DNA from: Oryzias latipes
Taxonomy: Eukaryota > Chordata > Actinopteri > Beloniformes > Adrianichthyidae
DNA length: 64,000 bases
Assembly (NCBI RefSeq): GCF_002234675.1
Contig: NC_019876.2
Coordinates: 19,327,499 to 19,391,498, forward strand
Direction of reading: 5' to 3'
Part shown: positions 1 to 56,167 of the stretch, piece by piece
How positions within the stretch are numbered: the first letter of the stretch is position 1
Layout of the letters: every line of letters starts with the position of its first letter
The notes under the pieces: generated by a model
What the model was told of the DNA's origin: nothing
The model's input: only the letters and a program-made list of their open reading frames with translations
The model's database searches: none
Made by a program: the position numbers and the translations under genes

Positions 1-10
1 TTGTTTTTAG

Positions 11-11559
<11,549 letters not shown>

Positions 11560-11930
11560 ACCCAGCTGCCGCTCCTCTCCTCCTCCCTCAGCTTCTACTT
11601 CTCCTGTTTGGAGATTTGAAACCCTTCTGCTGTCCTCCCACATGCTTCCTTCTAATCGCAGTTTTCTCTCTTATTTCTGAACTCCTCCTACTCCTCCACC
11701 CTCTAATCAGCCCCAGGAACTCTTAAGAGAGCAGAGAGCAGAAGACTTTGCTCAAGTCGTAGAAAATCTGTTGGGACTTTAAGAAAACTTATTTGAGCAA
11801 AACCTGCAGAACACACAGTTGCCTTGAAGAGACTTATTTTTGAGCAGAGACTCCTGTTCTCGTTCTCTGATTATTATTATTTTGATTTTTGTAGAAAGGT
11901 AATTTACGGAAAATGATAAAAAGCTGGTTG
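11560..11930 (+). other. actn3 3' UTR (probable)
   Basis: Follows the TAA at 11557-11559 and is rich in CT tracts. No canonical AATAAA is seen before 11930. A downstream AATAAA at about 12666 could serve if the UTR reads through the MITE at 12054-12256. Confidence 0.5.
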
Positions 11931-12053
11931 GTCAGTTGGTTGTATTTGTGCAGATGCATGCTATGCTAAAGGTTAGAAATGCTGTCACTGACTGTATCCC
12001 AGAGAAAGACACCTTTCTGTCACAAAGGCTGCACAGCTGCAGACCCGCATGCC

Positions 12054-12256
12054 GTAACCCTTGTGCTATCCTAGGCACTTTAACGTTGGGAGTTGGGTCA
12101 TCTAGACCCACTAGACAGTGCTCTGAACAATTTTTCTTCAATGATTTGTGATCTTCACTGGTGTTCATGACTTACATGAAATCTTTCCACCTTTGTCATG
12201 GTAGGAATAACATGTCAAAGGAAGGGTGGGGTCATCTAAGATAGCACAAGGGTTAA
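12054..12256. mobile_element. TTAA-flanked MITE, copy 2
   Basis: Ends read CCCTTGTGCTATCCTAGG and TAAGATAGCACAAGGG, with TTAA at the right (12253-12256) and GTAA at the left. It sits between the two convergent genes and may be inside a 3' UTR. Confidence 0.8.
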
Positions 12257-12830
12257 GACACTAGGGAACACATGGAGGAATGAAGGCAAAAAATACATGT
12301 ATGCGCTGGAGATGGGATGCAGGCAGAAAGCAGAGCTCTGTGGGTAAATACAAAGATGGCCTGATGGTGGCTTGGAAGGGCAGAATGATTCCCCCAAGTT
12401 TTTCTTGTGAATTAAATGTGGGGGAGGAGGAGGAGATATGTTGAGTAGTGAGAGACAGCAAGACATCGGGAAAGTTGTGACAAAAATTATTGATGCTGTA
12501 CGTGGAAAAAGATCAGGAAAAAAAAATCAGTGCGGGTCAACTCTGCTGCTCGTGTTTTTAGGCCTTTTTATTGCATCTTTGACTGTTCTTTTCACCCTCA
12601 TCCTCAGTTCAGTCTGTCCATCAAAAAAGATGCAGAAACACCTTCACTTACCATTTCAAAGTTGGAATAAAAAAAAGGAAAGTCATATATTTAAACAACA
12701 GTCATCTGTGTTGTGTTTTATTTTTCATTTTATTTTATGCAAAGTCACTTGAAATGTTCTCCTGTGAAATGTAGGTTTGGTTCCGGGCTTAGGAACAGCG
12801 CCTGACCTTTGCCTCAGCTCCAGCTGATCC
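12257..12830. other. Convergent intergenic region / 3' UTR of the PKD gene
   Basis: Lies between actn3 (+) and the kinase (-). TTTATT at about 12565 and 12716 would be AATAAA on the - strand. AATAAA at about 12666 is on the + strand. A 104-codon + strand frame (12438-12749) ends in a poly-lysine/phenylalanine stretch and resembles no family. Confidence 0.45.
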
Positions 12831-28494
<15,664 letters not shown>

Positions 28495-28635
28495 GGAGCA
28501 GCTGCTTATGGAAAGACCTGGACGAATTTAAAGGGATTGAAGATTGACAAAACCTCATTGACCTTTTGTGAGAACCAAAATAAGGCTGCAAAGATTTTGC
28601 AAAGAGACAAGACAGCAAAGAAATGTTAAACTTAC

Positions 28636-28800
28636 TGCGAAATCCCTCCTCAGTCATGCTGAGATCGCTATCATTGCTGACTGTCAACGTGAAGAAGCGC
28701 GGTGGTCTGGTTTCCTTTCTCAGGGACTTGTCAGTCGATGACACAGGAAGCAACAGTGACATTACCCCCACCCCCCACCCCCCACTTGCTCAGGCAGCAG
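28636..28800 (-). other. Probable 5' non-coding exon of the PKD gene (3' edge 28636)
   Basis: On the - strand, sequence ending GGAGGGATTTCGCA is followed by a good donor GTAAGT (28635-28630), 142 bp upstream of the start codon at 28494. It contains an upstream ATG (ATGACTGAGGAGG) that does not join the main frame through the acceptors seen before the coding exon. The 5' boundary is a guess. Confidence 0.4.
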
Positions 28801-28919
28801 TGCAGCATTGGGTTAACACACTTCCAGGTGTGAACACACTTCACACACAAACACCTTCTGAAAGGAAACATTTGGTCAAAAAACAGCATGAAAAATCATA
28901 GAGACAGAAGACGTTTAAA

Positions 28920-30818
28920 AAGTGGAATTTATCTTTATTGGACACAGAGTAAAATACAGGTTAGATTACCATTTTTTATAGAGTTCTTCCACACGAAAGC
29001 GACCTTCATGCCTACAAATCTGCCAGGGAAATGTCATCTGACAGCATAAATATCAAGACTAAAAGCACATAAAAGGAAACAAACTAAAGCTTTGGAACAG
29101 TTTCTTTCAGCAACAGTCACTGAAGAGAAATATTTACACCAGTCTTTTCTAAGAAAAACAAAATTCTGGACTATTTCTTTGAGTGCTCAAAATGACCAAG
29201 GCTGCAGGCCAGAGTGTCAGAGACTTTTTAGTGTTGACACCAATGTGATCAGCATTTTCCGTCATCCTCCAGTCCAGTCCTCCACCTACAAAATGTGAGT
29301 CTTTACAATATTTGCTGTGAAATTGTAAAGCACTTTCCCCTCATGACATTTCAAACACCTTCATTAACCACTTCCTTTGGTGTTCCCCTCCAAATGAAGA
29401 GCAGCAAAGCAGAACAATCTGGAGCTGATTATTTAGAGAGAAACTCAGGGTTTGGAGTTTCTTAAATCACTAGTGATAACATCTAAGAGAAAAGCTCTCA
29501 TTTAAGAATACTCAAGATTATATATATTTTTTGCATTATAAGAACTGGAGGATAAGTGTGATGTCACTGCACCAGATTATTTTAGTTTAGGATAACCTTT
29601 ACATTCACACAGCATTCGCATTTGCTTGTTTGTTTATAAGCACTCGTGTTTGATAGGTGTTTCTCTCCTGCATCAAGAACACAATCAAAGTGTAAACAAC
29701 ATCAAAGTAACATTCAGCAGTTCTTGGGAACCTTCAAAATAAAAGCTCAGAGCCAAAACAGGAAACAGCAACACAATGAATGTGTTTGAGGATAATGGGC
29801 CAGATTTTGAAGGGTTTGATTGACACCGAGCTCCTCTTGCATCATTGATTAAAAAAGAAATAATACAATTTATTTTTATATTACGTTTACTACAAAACAG
29901 AATAAAGAAAAACTAAGTGTTAAATGTGGAATCACTGCCCGTTTGAAGGCCATGATTATCCTGCTGGAATGATTGCAAATCACATGTTTAAAGTAAGATC
30001 CCATGTTCCTCTGCAGCGGAGTTCAGATTTAAACCTTTACAAATGAGTGCTCCAGCTGCCATACAAAAAACACGGACACATATTCAAAGAGCATAAATAC
30101 ACTTTAGACTCCATTACTACTCAAATACAACTAACCCCCATGTTATTTTAAATCTATCTCGTTTTTCATTTTCAGTCTACCCTGTTCAGATAAGTGTGGA
30201 TTTTCCAGTTAGGAGGCTCTTTCGCCTGATGTGATGTCCACAAAAGAAAAAATGAACAACAATAAAAGTGCACAAAACATACAGAGACTTACATTAAAAC
30301 AGTTTGTACATTAAAAACAAAAAAGGCAAAAGGGTGAGGTTGAAATGGTTTCAGTTAATCTTTCTTTTAATTCCAGATAAATCTTTTCCCACCGGCCAGG
30401 TCGTACCTTGTTTGCATCCATCGGTGGTGTGCGTTCTTGGATTCTTTCTTTCAGCAGAAAAATCATGTTCTGTGTGAAATACATAAAGTGCAGTGCGTCT
30501 GTCTGAACTGACGGTGGCGCACTTTGAGCCCACCAAAGAAGCTCCCCTAAACAATTCCTTTGGTGCTGATTTGAGATGGCGAGGCGTTTGGGTGTGGCAC
30601 AGACATTCCACTTTGTAGGAAGCAGCATGCTTATAAGTGTGAGAATCCTAATAGTACAGACTGATGGCAGACGTTTGCATGACAAAGCAACATGACATAA
30701 GTGTGCTAATATTCTTTCTTTTGTTTTAAAGAAAACAGTTAACATATGCTGCTGTGGTGAATGACTGAGCTGACGTGCAAATGGTCCCTCTTCATTGGTG
30801 CACTTGCCTCCCACCTCT
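28920..30818 (-). other. Probable klc2 3' UTR with poly(A) signal
   Basis: Lies directly after the klc2 stop and is free of recognisable transposons. TTTATT at 28934-28939 is AATAAA on the - strand, near the end of the block. A 171-codon - strand frame (30826-30311) overlaps the last klc2 exon out of frame and is not supported. If the end is right, klc2 stops about 430 bp before the kinase start codon. Confidence 0.5.
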
Positions 30819-48269
<17,451 letters not shown>

Positions 48270-48700
48270 GACATATAAAGAAACTTAAGCCTTATTTAAC
48301 ATTTCTGAATATTTCCTTCAAATTGTTTTAAATCAGGAGCAGATAAAAAAACTGCAACTTATTTGTGACGTAGAAATTATGCTGGGTGGGCCACAATCTC
48401 CCTGCTCCACTCCATTCTGATGCATACTCTTATAGACAAATAGATTCATGAACGTCTTTGTTTTCCTCGTCTGAGCTGACATCTGGTTCAAAACTGTACA
48501 GCTGGATAGCTCCAATATTGCTCGCCAGTTTTGTTGCACCGCTAATGTCAGGTTGGGGGTGTTGTTGTTGCTGAGTTGTGTTCCGCACAGAATAGAGGTG
48601 AATTTCTGATTAACTACTGCTGCTTTGGAGCAACTATGTCCTAGAAAACCACACAGTTTTTTTAAATTTGGCTAAAAATGGCTTGATGATAGTTAAAAGA
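48270..48700 (-). mobile_element. Dispersed repeat, MASNIGAIQPYSFE family, copy 3
   Basis: The - strand remnant reads SNIGAIQLYSFEPDVSSDEE with later stops. It aligns with copies at 14380 and 26166. Confidence 0.6.
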
Positions 48701-48980
48701 CCACTGGAAACAATTTTACAATAGATAAAAATGAGAGAAAAAATGATCAGTGTGGGTCATTAATGTCTGCCTGTGAGAATTGTAAAAAGTGTATGGTGAG
48801 GGGTTTTACAACCTTAAAACATCTATAAATATAGTAAAATTAAAGCTGGCTACTCTACATATTTTGTCTTTGCAGGTTATTTGTAGAACGCCTGATAAAC
48901 AAGGGACCACCATACACAAAAAAAGGAAAATGATATTTATTCTGAGAATTTCTTTTTACAAAACGAAATAGTTTAGTTAA

Positions 48981-49545
48981 AGGGCCTATACCTTGTCAAA
49001 TCAACAGCTTTTTTTATTTTGTTAATTCCTCACAAAAGACAACAACCCAAAGTGGTATTTTGATCCATTGACAAATTTCTGAGTATTCCTCTAAAAACCA
49101 GCTCTCGGAGCACCAGCCCCTCCCAATCCATGAAAATGAGTGGGTCCTCACCTTCACAAGTATAAAATGAGAAACAGCTCCTTCCAGGAAGAGTCTATGC
49201 TCCCAGCACCACCCCCAGGCTAAGACACACACCAACATTCTCCGTGGAGCTAGCAGGGATCGGCTAAACGCTTTACTTTTCTATGCACAATATGCACATC
49301 CATCTTTGCAAAAGTTCGAATGTCGTGTCTTTTCATAAGCGAAACGCAGACACACTGCCGAGGCTGGCTCTAGGCTGACGTCACGAAAGGGCGGCGCCCA
49401 CAAGGAGCGAAAGACAGTGCCTCAGAGATCCAGTCGTGTTACTTCCAGGTAGGAAAATGAGCTGCGAAAATAACTGTTGTTTCTTTTAAAAAAAATGTTA
49501 TTTAGTGTGCCAAAGGTAATATATTATCATATATATGGATTACTC
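48981..49545. mobile_element. AGGGCCTA-family MITE, copy B
   Basis: Starts AGGGCCTATACCTTG after TTAA (48977-48980), with shared interior CCCAAAGTGGTATTTTGATC and GTAATATATTATCATATATA. The right terminus is lost. Confidence 0.7.
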
Positions 49546-50939
49546 TGAGCATGATACAGGCACCCTTACCAAAAACCTTCACCAACAAAACCAAATACTT
49601 GAATTCATGTTGTCAATATAGTCTTCAAGAATGATACTACACAAACATGTCTGAAATCTCATCCACTGATGTTGAGTATTTTGGTAAAAATGAAATAAAA
49701 TATTTTTCCCAATATATTGTATGTTTTATCATGAGTCTGGCGATACGATATATATCGCAATACAGATCACGCGTCATTCGTTCTCATCTGGAGCCCACAA
49801 CGAAGCATCACAATCCACGATTCTATATGGTATCGGCAGCAACGTTGCAGAGTTTTTGTTCGGGACCTATCCCAAGGAAAAATTAAGTCTCGTATGTCTC
49901 ATAACAACAAAACTGAGAGGATGCCTGAACCTTTAGCATTTTACACAAGCTGATTCTTGTGGGATATTGTTTTGGTGCAGTGTAGAGCTCCTCGAAGAGG
50001 CTCAGTGGGCTGTGCTGCCAACTAGCGGTCGCAGGTTTAAATGGAAAATAAGAGTCAGACGCTAAAGGAAACCTAAAAATAAATCAATATCGTCTAGGCA
50101 GCATTTGTAATCGATACAAATATCGCCAAGTGAAATTTTGTGATACATCGATTTCCCCCTACAACCCTATAGTATATTACAGCTCTAAAATATTGATATT
50201 TCTCGGGCTGCGATGAAAATATCTGTTCAACCGTTTTGTTACAGAAGCCCAACTTTTGCAACTTGGTGCCTTCCATAATCACAGCGCACCTGTTTCCCCC
50301 CGCCCCTCCCCTGGCTGTTCCACTCACTCACCCATCTACCTACCCCCTCCCATCCGCCTCGCACACCGACTGCAATGCACCAATATTCACACTCTTAATT
50401 TCAGTTTTTCAAACCGCCGCCTGTCTAACGGGGGTGTAATCTATTTATTTGTCACATTCAATGGGAACGTTTTAAGTTGCAGACTGAAAGGAGGAAAATA
50501 CCGGCGGATGCGTCAAGGCCTGAGACCGGGAGGGAGGCGACGTTTGTCTTGGCAGCGAATCAATCGAGGTGACCGACAAGGACGAAACTCGTAAAATCCA
50601 CATTTAGTTTCTTCCGAAAAACATCCCAAAAATCATTCGCGTTTCGGCTCTCCACATATTAATGAAGCGTACAGGCCGCTCCCTTGCGTTTTACAAGGGG
50701 ATGCACAATATGTCGCGCACTAATTTATTGCGCTTTGGAGGCTGATGTCCGTCATCAATGACAGTCATGAAATTTTACTACAGTCGACAAATTAAAGAAG
50801 AAAAAAACACAAAAATTATGCCCGATTGTGGCCCATAATTGCATACATAATCATTTTTCCAAGAAAAATATAATAAAAGATCATTTCCATAAATTATAAC
50901 ACTACAAAAATGTCTATATATTTGTAAAAACTCAGCTAC
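49546..50939 (-). other. klc2 intron 1, unassigned
   Basis: 49650-50170 has A/T-rich text with ATACGATATATATCGCAATA and further decayed repeat-like motifs. 50270-50700 is more GC-rich, with pyrimidine tracts. No exon was recognised. Confidence 0.4.
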
Positions 50940-51036
50940 CTTCGTCGAAAACGGTGCGACGCTTTCCGACTTCGGGACAAAGCAGCAGCTGAATGTTGTG
51001 ATGCTTTGACCTGCGTCAGTCTGCGTCACTCGTGGC
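50940..51036 (-). other. Probable klc2 exon 1 (non-coding)
   Basis: On the - strand, GC-rich sequence ending GTTTTCGACGAAG is followed by a donor GTAGCTGAG (50939 down). No ATG opens a long frame. It is placed upstream of the coding exon in the right orientation. The 5' edge is approximate. Confidence 0.45.
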
Positions 51037-51060
51037 AACTTCCGGGAAGTTTTCAAAAAT
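51020..51060 (-). promoter_or_regulatory. Candidate klc2 core promoter with palindromic ETS-type site
   Basis: ACTTCCGGGAAGT at 51038-51050 contains ETS-like CCGGAAGT/ACTTCCGG halves. GTGACGCAGACTGACGCAGG on the - strand carries TGACG half-sites. A housekeeping-type TATA-less promoter is inferred. Confidence 0.4.
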
Positions 51061-51424
51061 AAAAGCCAAAATACACCAGTGGTGACCCGTCCCTATCTTA
51101 TTGGATAGGAAATAGACTTGCTTTTCTATTTACCGACGTCTTCATTAGCAAGTCTAATATAACCACCACCACCAAAACAACAACAATAATAATACTTTAA
51201 ATCTCAAAATTATGTTCAGAAATCTGTAAACGTATTATTCCAGAAAGAGAACATTTATTTTGGAAAAGTGAATAGGCAAAAATTTAAAAACTAAATAGAT
51301 TTGGATTTTTAATCAAAGAGTGATTACTACATATCTAGTGATAAAACTATTTTTAAAGAATGAAATGGCAATCTCTATACCATTTTGTTTTTGAAAAGAA
51401 TAATTGAATAATTGAAGGGCCACA
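51061..51424. other. Intergenic, no features recognised
   Basis: AT-rich DNA upstream of the putative klc2 promoter with ACC and ACA simple repeats at about 51160-51190. Confidence 0.4.
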
Positions 51425-51640
51425 TCCATTACTCATCCAGTGTTGGTCCTTGGCCAAGACCCTTCACGCTACTGCCTAATTATGTAGCTACAAGCCCCCC
51501 CCCCCCCCCAAGTCTGGGTCTCCCTGTGCAGTTCCCCACCCAGGATTAAATACAGGGTTGTGTGTCAGGAAGGGCATTCAACGCAACGTAACAACCCAAA
51601 TGTGTGCCCTTCGTCAAGACTGATTCGCTGTGGCGTCTCT
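51425..51640. mobile_element. Fish interspersed repeat (LINE/SINE tail), with poly-C
   Basis: GGCCAAGACCCTTCACGCTA and TGTGTGTCAGGAAGGGCATT are typical of a teleost repeat. A C run lies at about 51497-51510. The piece at 2250-2290 is related. Confidence 0.55.
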
Positions 51641-52574
51641 TGGCAGAATATGCTGAAAGTTAAATAACTCCACATTTGAACCAAACTGGTTATGTCCTAA
51701 GAAGCAAATATTAAGACTTCAATTTTTTTTTTAATTTCCCTACTTTGCTGGGCATCATAGTTGTTCCTTCCTCTCACCGACAACATCCTCTTTTCCTTGA
51801 ATTGGCTTTGATGTCACGATGTTCAGAGTAACTTTTTTAGGGCTGTAAATGGTCTTCAAAATTATCCTATAGTAGATGATATGGTACAAAAGAGCAAAAC
51901 AATTTGAAACTAAACAATGTTTCAAACAGTTCGTCCGATTCTGTCTTTTATTCTTAAATGTAATGCTGTTTGTTTTTAATTTAATTATGTTGATTTCAGA
52001 CCAAGAAACCACTTATTAGTGATTAAGTAAACAGTAGAACCTATAATCCAAGTCTTGCTTGTTGATTAATCATTAAATATGAATGAAAAGGAGAAGCACA
52101 TCAAACCTTTGTTCAATATATTTATTACAGAGGAGCTGACTCTTGTTGAAGCTCAAAAAAAGCTGAAAAGTTAAAGCACTGGGACTTCTTAATGATGGAG
52201 CAGTGAATGGAAACAAACATCACAACAGGTTTACAAAACAGGAACTTGAAGCTGAAGCTTCTTGTGGTGTTTGTACCTTTTTTTTTAAGTCAGCCTTCAG
52301 AAAACAAACATCTTTATTTTTACTCTGTGGACAGAGAACTGACCTTTAGTCATAGTACATACTTGTCATTTTTATACAATCATCTAACACAAGTTAAGCT
52401 ATGAAACTTGTGTTCGATTATTTATTCATAAAACCATGAATAAAACCATTGTTTCCTCATAAGGTATATTGTTCAGTTATATTTTTTAAGCCTTATGTGC
52501 TTTTAATCTATATTTTTGTTTTGCCCTGCTGTTTTTTCTTAGAAATCTTTTGCCAGTAAAGGAGACACTGCTAA
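51641..52574. other. Intergenic between pacs1 and klc2
   Basis: No repeats with clear ends. TTTATT at about 52119 could be a - strand AATAAA, an alternative end for pacs1 transcripts. Confidence 0.4.
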
Positions 52575-55500
52575 AAACCATGAATATTTTTATTTAAAAA
52601 ACAAAAACAAATGAAACAACACATTCACCTTACTAATCCAACAACAAACGCAGTCATGAAGAGCAGTACTACAAAACGTGTTGAAACAAAACCAACATAT
52701 ACCTCCATATTACAGTACAAGTACTATCTGATATGTACAAGCATCATAATCTATTAGAACTGTTGTTATAGGCAGAAGGCAAAAAAATAAACAACAAAAT
52801 GCTGCTTAAGAAACATGGCATGTGCAAAAATACTCTCCACAAAGTCCACAAGCTCCTGACAGGATCTCCCCGGGTACAAAGCGACTGCTCTCAAAAAAGG
52901 ATCCTCCACAAGCTGTGGTGGAGCGTCTAGTTTTCACAGGTGGGAGCCTGGTGAAGAAAAGTTACTGATCAACAGAGGGACATCCCAGAGAAAGGCCGTT
53001 GATCACTGATGGAAATTTTAATGGACTGAACAGCTCCTAATCTCTAACCACAGACAGAGGAAACATCACCATCACAAACACAGGTCCACACAGGAAGACG
53101 AGTACAGCTAAAAACTAACAGCATCAGCAGAAGACACAGAACAACCGGTGTGTAAGACGACTCCTGTCATCAGATTTTTTAAAAACACTTATCTGGGGGC
53201 ACCTGATAAGTATATATAATTATTTGTATTGAATCAATAAAGAAAATAAGAAAGTCTAAGTTATAGCAAAAAAAAACCAAAAACTTTTTATGACTGTTCT
53301 AACAAGTGACAATAAAAACTCAGTTAATTTCAACTTTTACACTTTAGACCTTTTTGAAACGGTTAAAAATGGAACATGTTTGTAAAATTTAGGTCTCCAC
53401 TTATAAATAAAAGCCCAAGCTTATCAATAAAATGAAAGATTAAAGGGATTTTTGGTTCTTTGGAGGTCGAAGATCTCATGATTGTTATTCTGATGTTACA
53501 GTATCTCAGAACAGAGATCGCCATAAGAGAACCTGTTAAAGATCCCTATAGGCTGAACAGTTGTCTTATTGCGAAATATCATTTCACATTTTATCCATTT
53601 CTTTGTCAAAATGTATTCACAGCAGTTAATTTGTGTAGCAGGGTGTCCTTTTTTGGTATAAGGTTTCCCAAAAAGGTGATTTCATTTTTTCTCAATGGAA
53701 AAAAGGAGCTTTATTTTATCTGCAAGTAGATTCTTTTGTTTTTTTTGTTTGGTTCATCTATCACACATCAGAAACCACTCTCAGAGCCATATACTAAAAA
53801 ACAGACAATAAATTGTCATAAAAACTCAACACAACCACAACAGAAGCAAACCAATTAATCAAACAATATTCACTTTTTTTTCAATACTGCAGAAAATATC
53901 CTCTTAGGAGCTGCAGAAAAAAAAAACTTTAAGGAAACATTTGCGTGAATAGAAAAAAAGGTTTTTGCTTCAAATATTTAACAGAATAAGAGTGGCAAAT
54001 AAAAATGTTTAAAACTACTGCTTATCATTCAGTCACATCAATTATGAGACTGAATGACAGTGAAACCATTTCAATTTAGAGAATTTATTTTTAATCTAAA
54101 AGTTAAAAAAAACCCTGTTTTATGGAGAAATTCTTAGTTTTTATTCTGGGTGTGAACCGCGACTAAGCTCCCCCTGAATCTATTTACAAGTTATCCCTGA
54201 CCATCAGAATGAGTTGCTTCGAAAAACACATGAAATTAAAGTAAAACTTTAAGTTTGAGCAACGTCCACATACAACCACAGTGTTACTTCTTCAGGAACG
54301 AGTGGAGTCCAGCCGCTGACAGACAGCTGTTGATCCGTCCATCTTCCAATCAAGCCTTTCAAAATTTGCCAAAACGCAAGAAAACATAATGGACGTCCAC
54401 TACTTTGAAATGGTCAATTAAATTTATAATTTAAAAAAACTTTGAACTTCACGTTTTATTCCCAAAAATTTGGAGAAGAAATAAAAACTGATAAATTCAA
54501 ATTTGTAATTAAAAATAAAGCAGCGTCCAACTGAGTGCTCGATCAGGGGAAACTGGCCAGGAATTTTAGCGTTGTGAAACAGGAGTTGTCGAGCAGAAAA
54601 CTGGAGCTGAGATCACAACTGTAACATTGTTATATCCACAAAGAACCCCCCCCACCCCACTGCTGCCTTTATACTCCCAGACTAACAGCAACCAGTAAGA
54701 AAAACATTCTTATATAATACTAGAGTTACAGTGTAGACGACACAAGGCGAATCTGCAAAAGCTTTTTTGATACAAGCTTATTATTGTTGTGTTTTTTTTT
54801 AATAAATGCATTTGGAGTTTGCAGCACTTATAGGTGGAATTCCGTTTGCATTATCCTGTGCCGGGCTACAAAGTGTGCCCAACCATCGCTGCAGCTTGCA
54901 CAGCCCTGCATGTGAAAATTAAAGATCCTTGTCGTCACGGAGTCAGAAGGAACACGCACACACACACACATCAAAGGCATGCCCCGCAAAACAGCATATA
55001 AGACATGGAACCTTTTCATTTTTTGTCCTTTTTTTTTTTAAAGTTCTGCACATTTATTTCACCACACATATTGCACACTCACTAATCCTCCCACTATGAT
55101 GGTGAGACAGCATAAGGCGAGCCCGCACCCAAATAAGAATGTGTTTTTTTCCCCTCCATTGTCATCTACTTATTTATAAAGTTGGGAGAAATTTGAAAGT
55201 TCATTTTGATTGATCCAACTCCCTTTTTTTTCTTCTTTTTATTGGAGAAAAGTGGACGATTGTGCCGGTAAAGTCCTGTTCGGTGATAGTATTGTGCTTC
55301 ATTCTTGGTATTATTTAAAAGCTATGATTGGGGAAAAAAAACTTGAGTGTTTTAAAAGTATGTTTGCTGCATTTTTCATCGCAATAAAAAAGTTGAAATT
55401 GAGGTTGAAAAAGATTGCTTACAAAGAATTGTTTCAAGTGTTTCATGACATCACGAAAACAATTCTAGGTATGGTTTTTTTTCCCATGTATGGCATCTAA

Positions 55501-56167
55501 ATGTACTTTTTCAGCAGTTTAACATGCTAAACTCTTTACTGGAAGCCTTTAAATGACAAAAAAAAGGACGTAAAGAGATTTGATATTAAGCTCAATTGCT
55601 CTGCGAATAAAGGCTCGAGGACATCACCTCTTCCCTTCTCCTTGACTGAATCTGATGAGCTTACAGTCACTTCTGCTCTGTGGGGTCACTGTCCCATCAG
55701 TGGTGTAACTAAAAAGGTGGAGCATGCACTTGTGAAATAAATACTTGATGAACAAAAACACAGAACAAAAAATAGGCGCCCTTTAAGCCCTTAGTTAGAC
55801 TCTTAAGGCTTGAAAGCAGTTTGCGGTTAAATGCTGATGCATTCCTTAAAACGGAAACATAAATGGCAGTTAGTTGATAGAATTGTGCTGTGACCCCCCC
55901 CCCCAACACATTCCATACATTCATGTGTGTAGGAATTCTTGCTGCATACATACAGACACACAATTAGGGGCATTAAAGTGACAAGTAACAGTGATCCATC
56001 CCTCCCTCCTCCGCATCCTCCTCTCCGGCTCCAAAGACAATAAAGATAAATGAACGGAGGAAATGTTTGCGATGTGAGGGTGCTGACAGGTGGGATCTGT
56101 GTGCAAAGTTTAGACAGGAAAGCGAAAGGTCTGGTCATTGGTCGGAGGTTCTGAAGACGGCTCTGTC
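52575..56167 (-). other. Probable long pacs1 3' UTR
   Basis: 3.6 kb after the pacs1 stop, notably free of transposons compared with surrounding introns. TTTATT at 52589-52594 (AATAAA on the - strand) is followed by A-rich sequence. Short frames such as 55963-55709 have no family resemblance. The extent is inferred. Confidence 0.45.

Noticed and set aside
12438..12752. 104-codon + strand frame with a hydrophobic stretch between actn3 and the kinase
   Set aside because: A membrane-like segment alone is weak evidence. No splice or family support, and it lies in a convergent 3' region.
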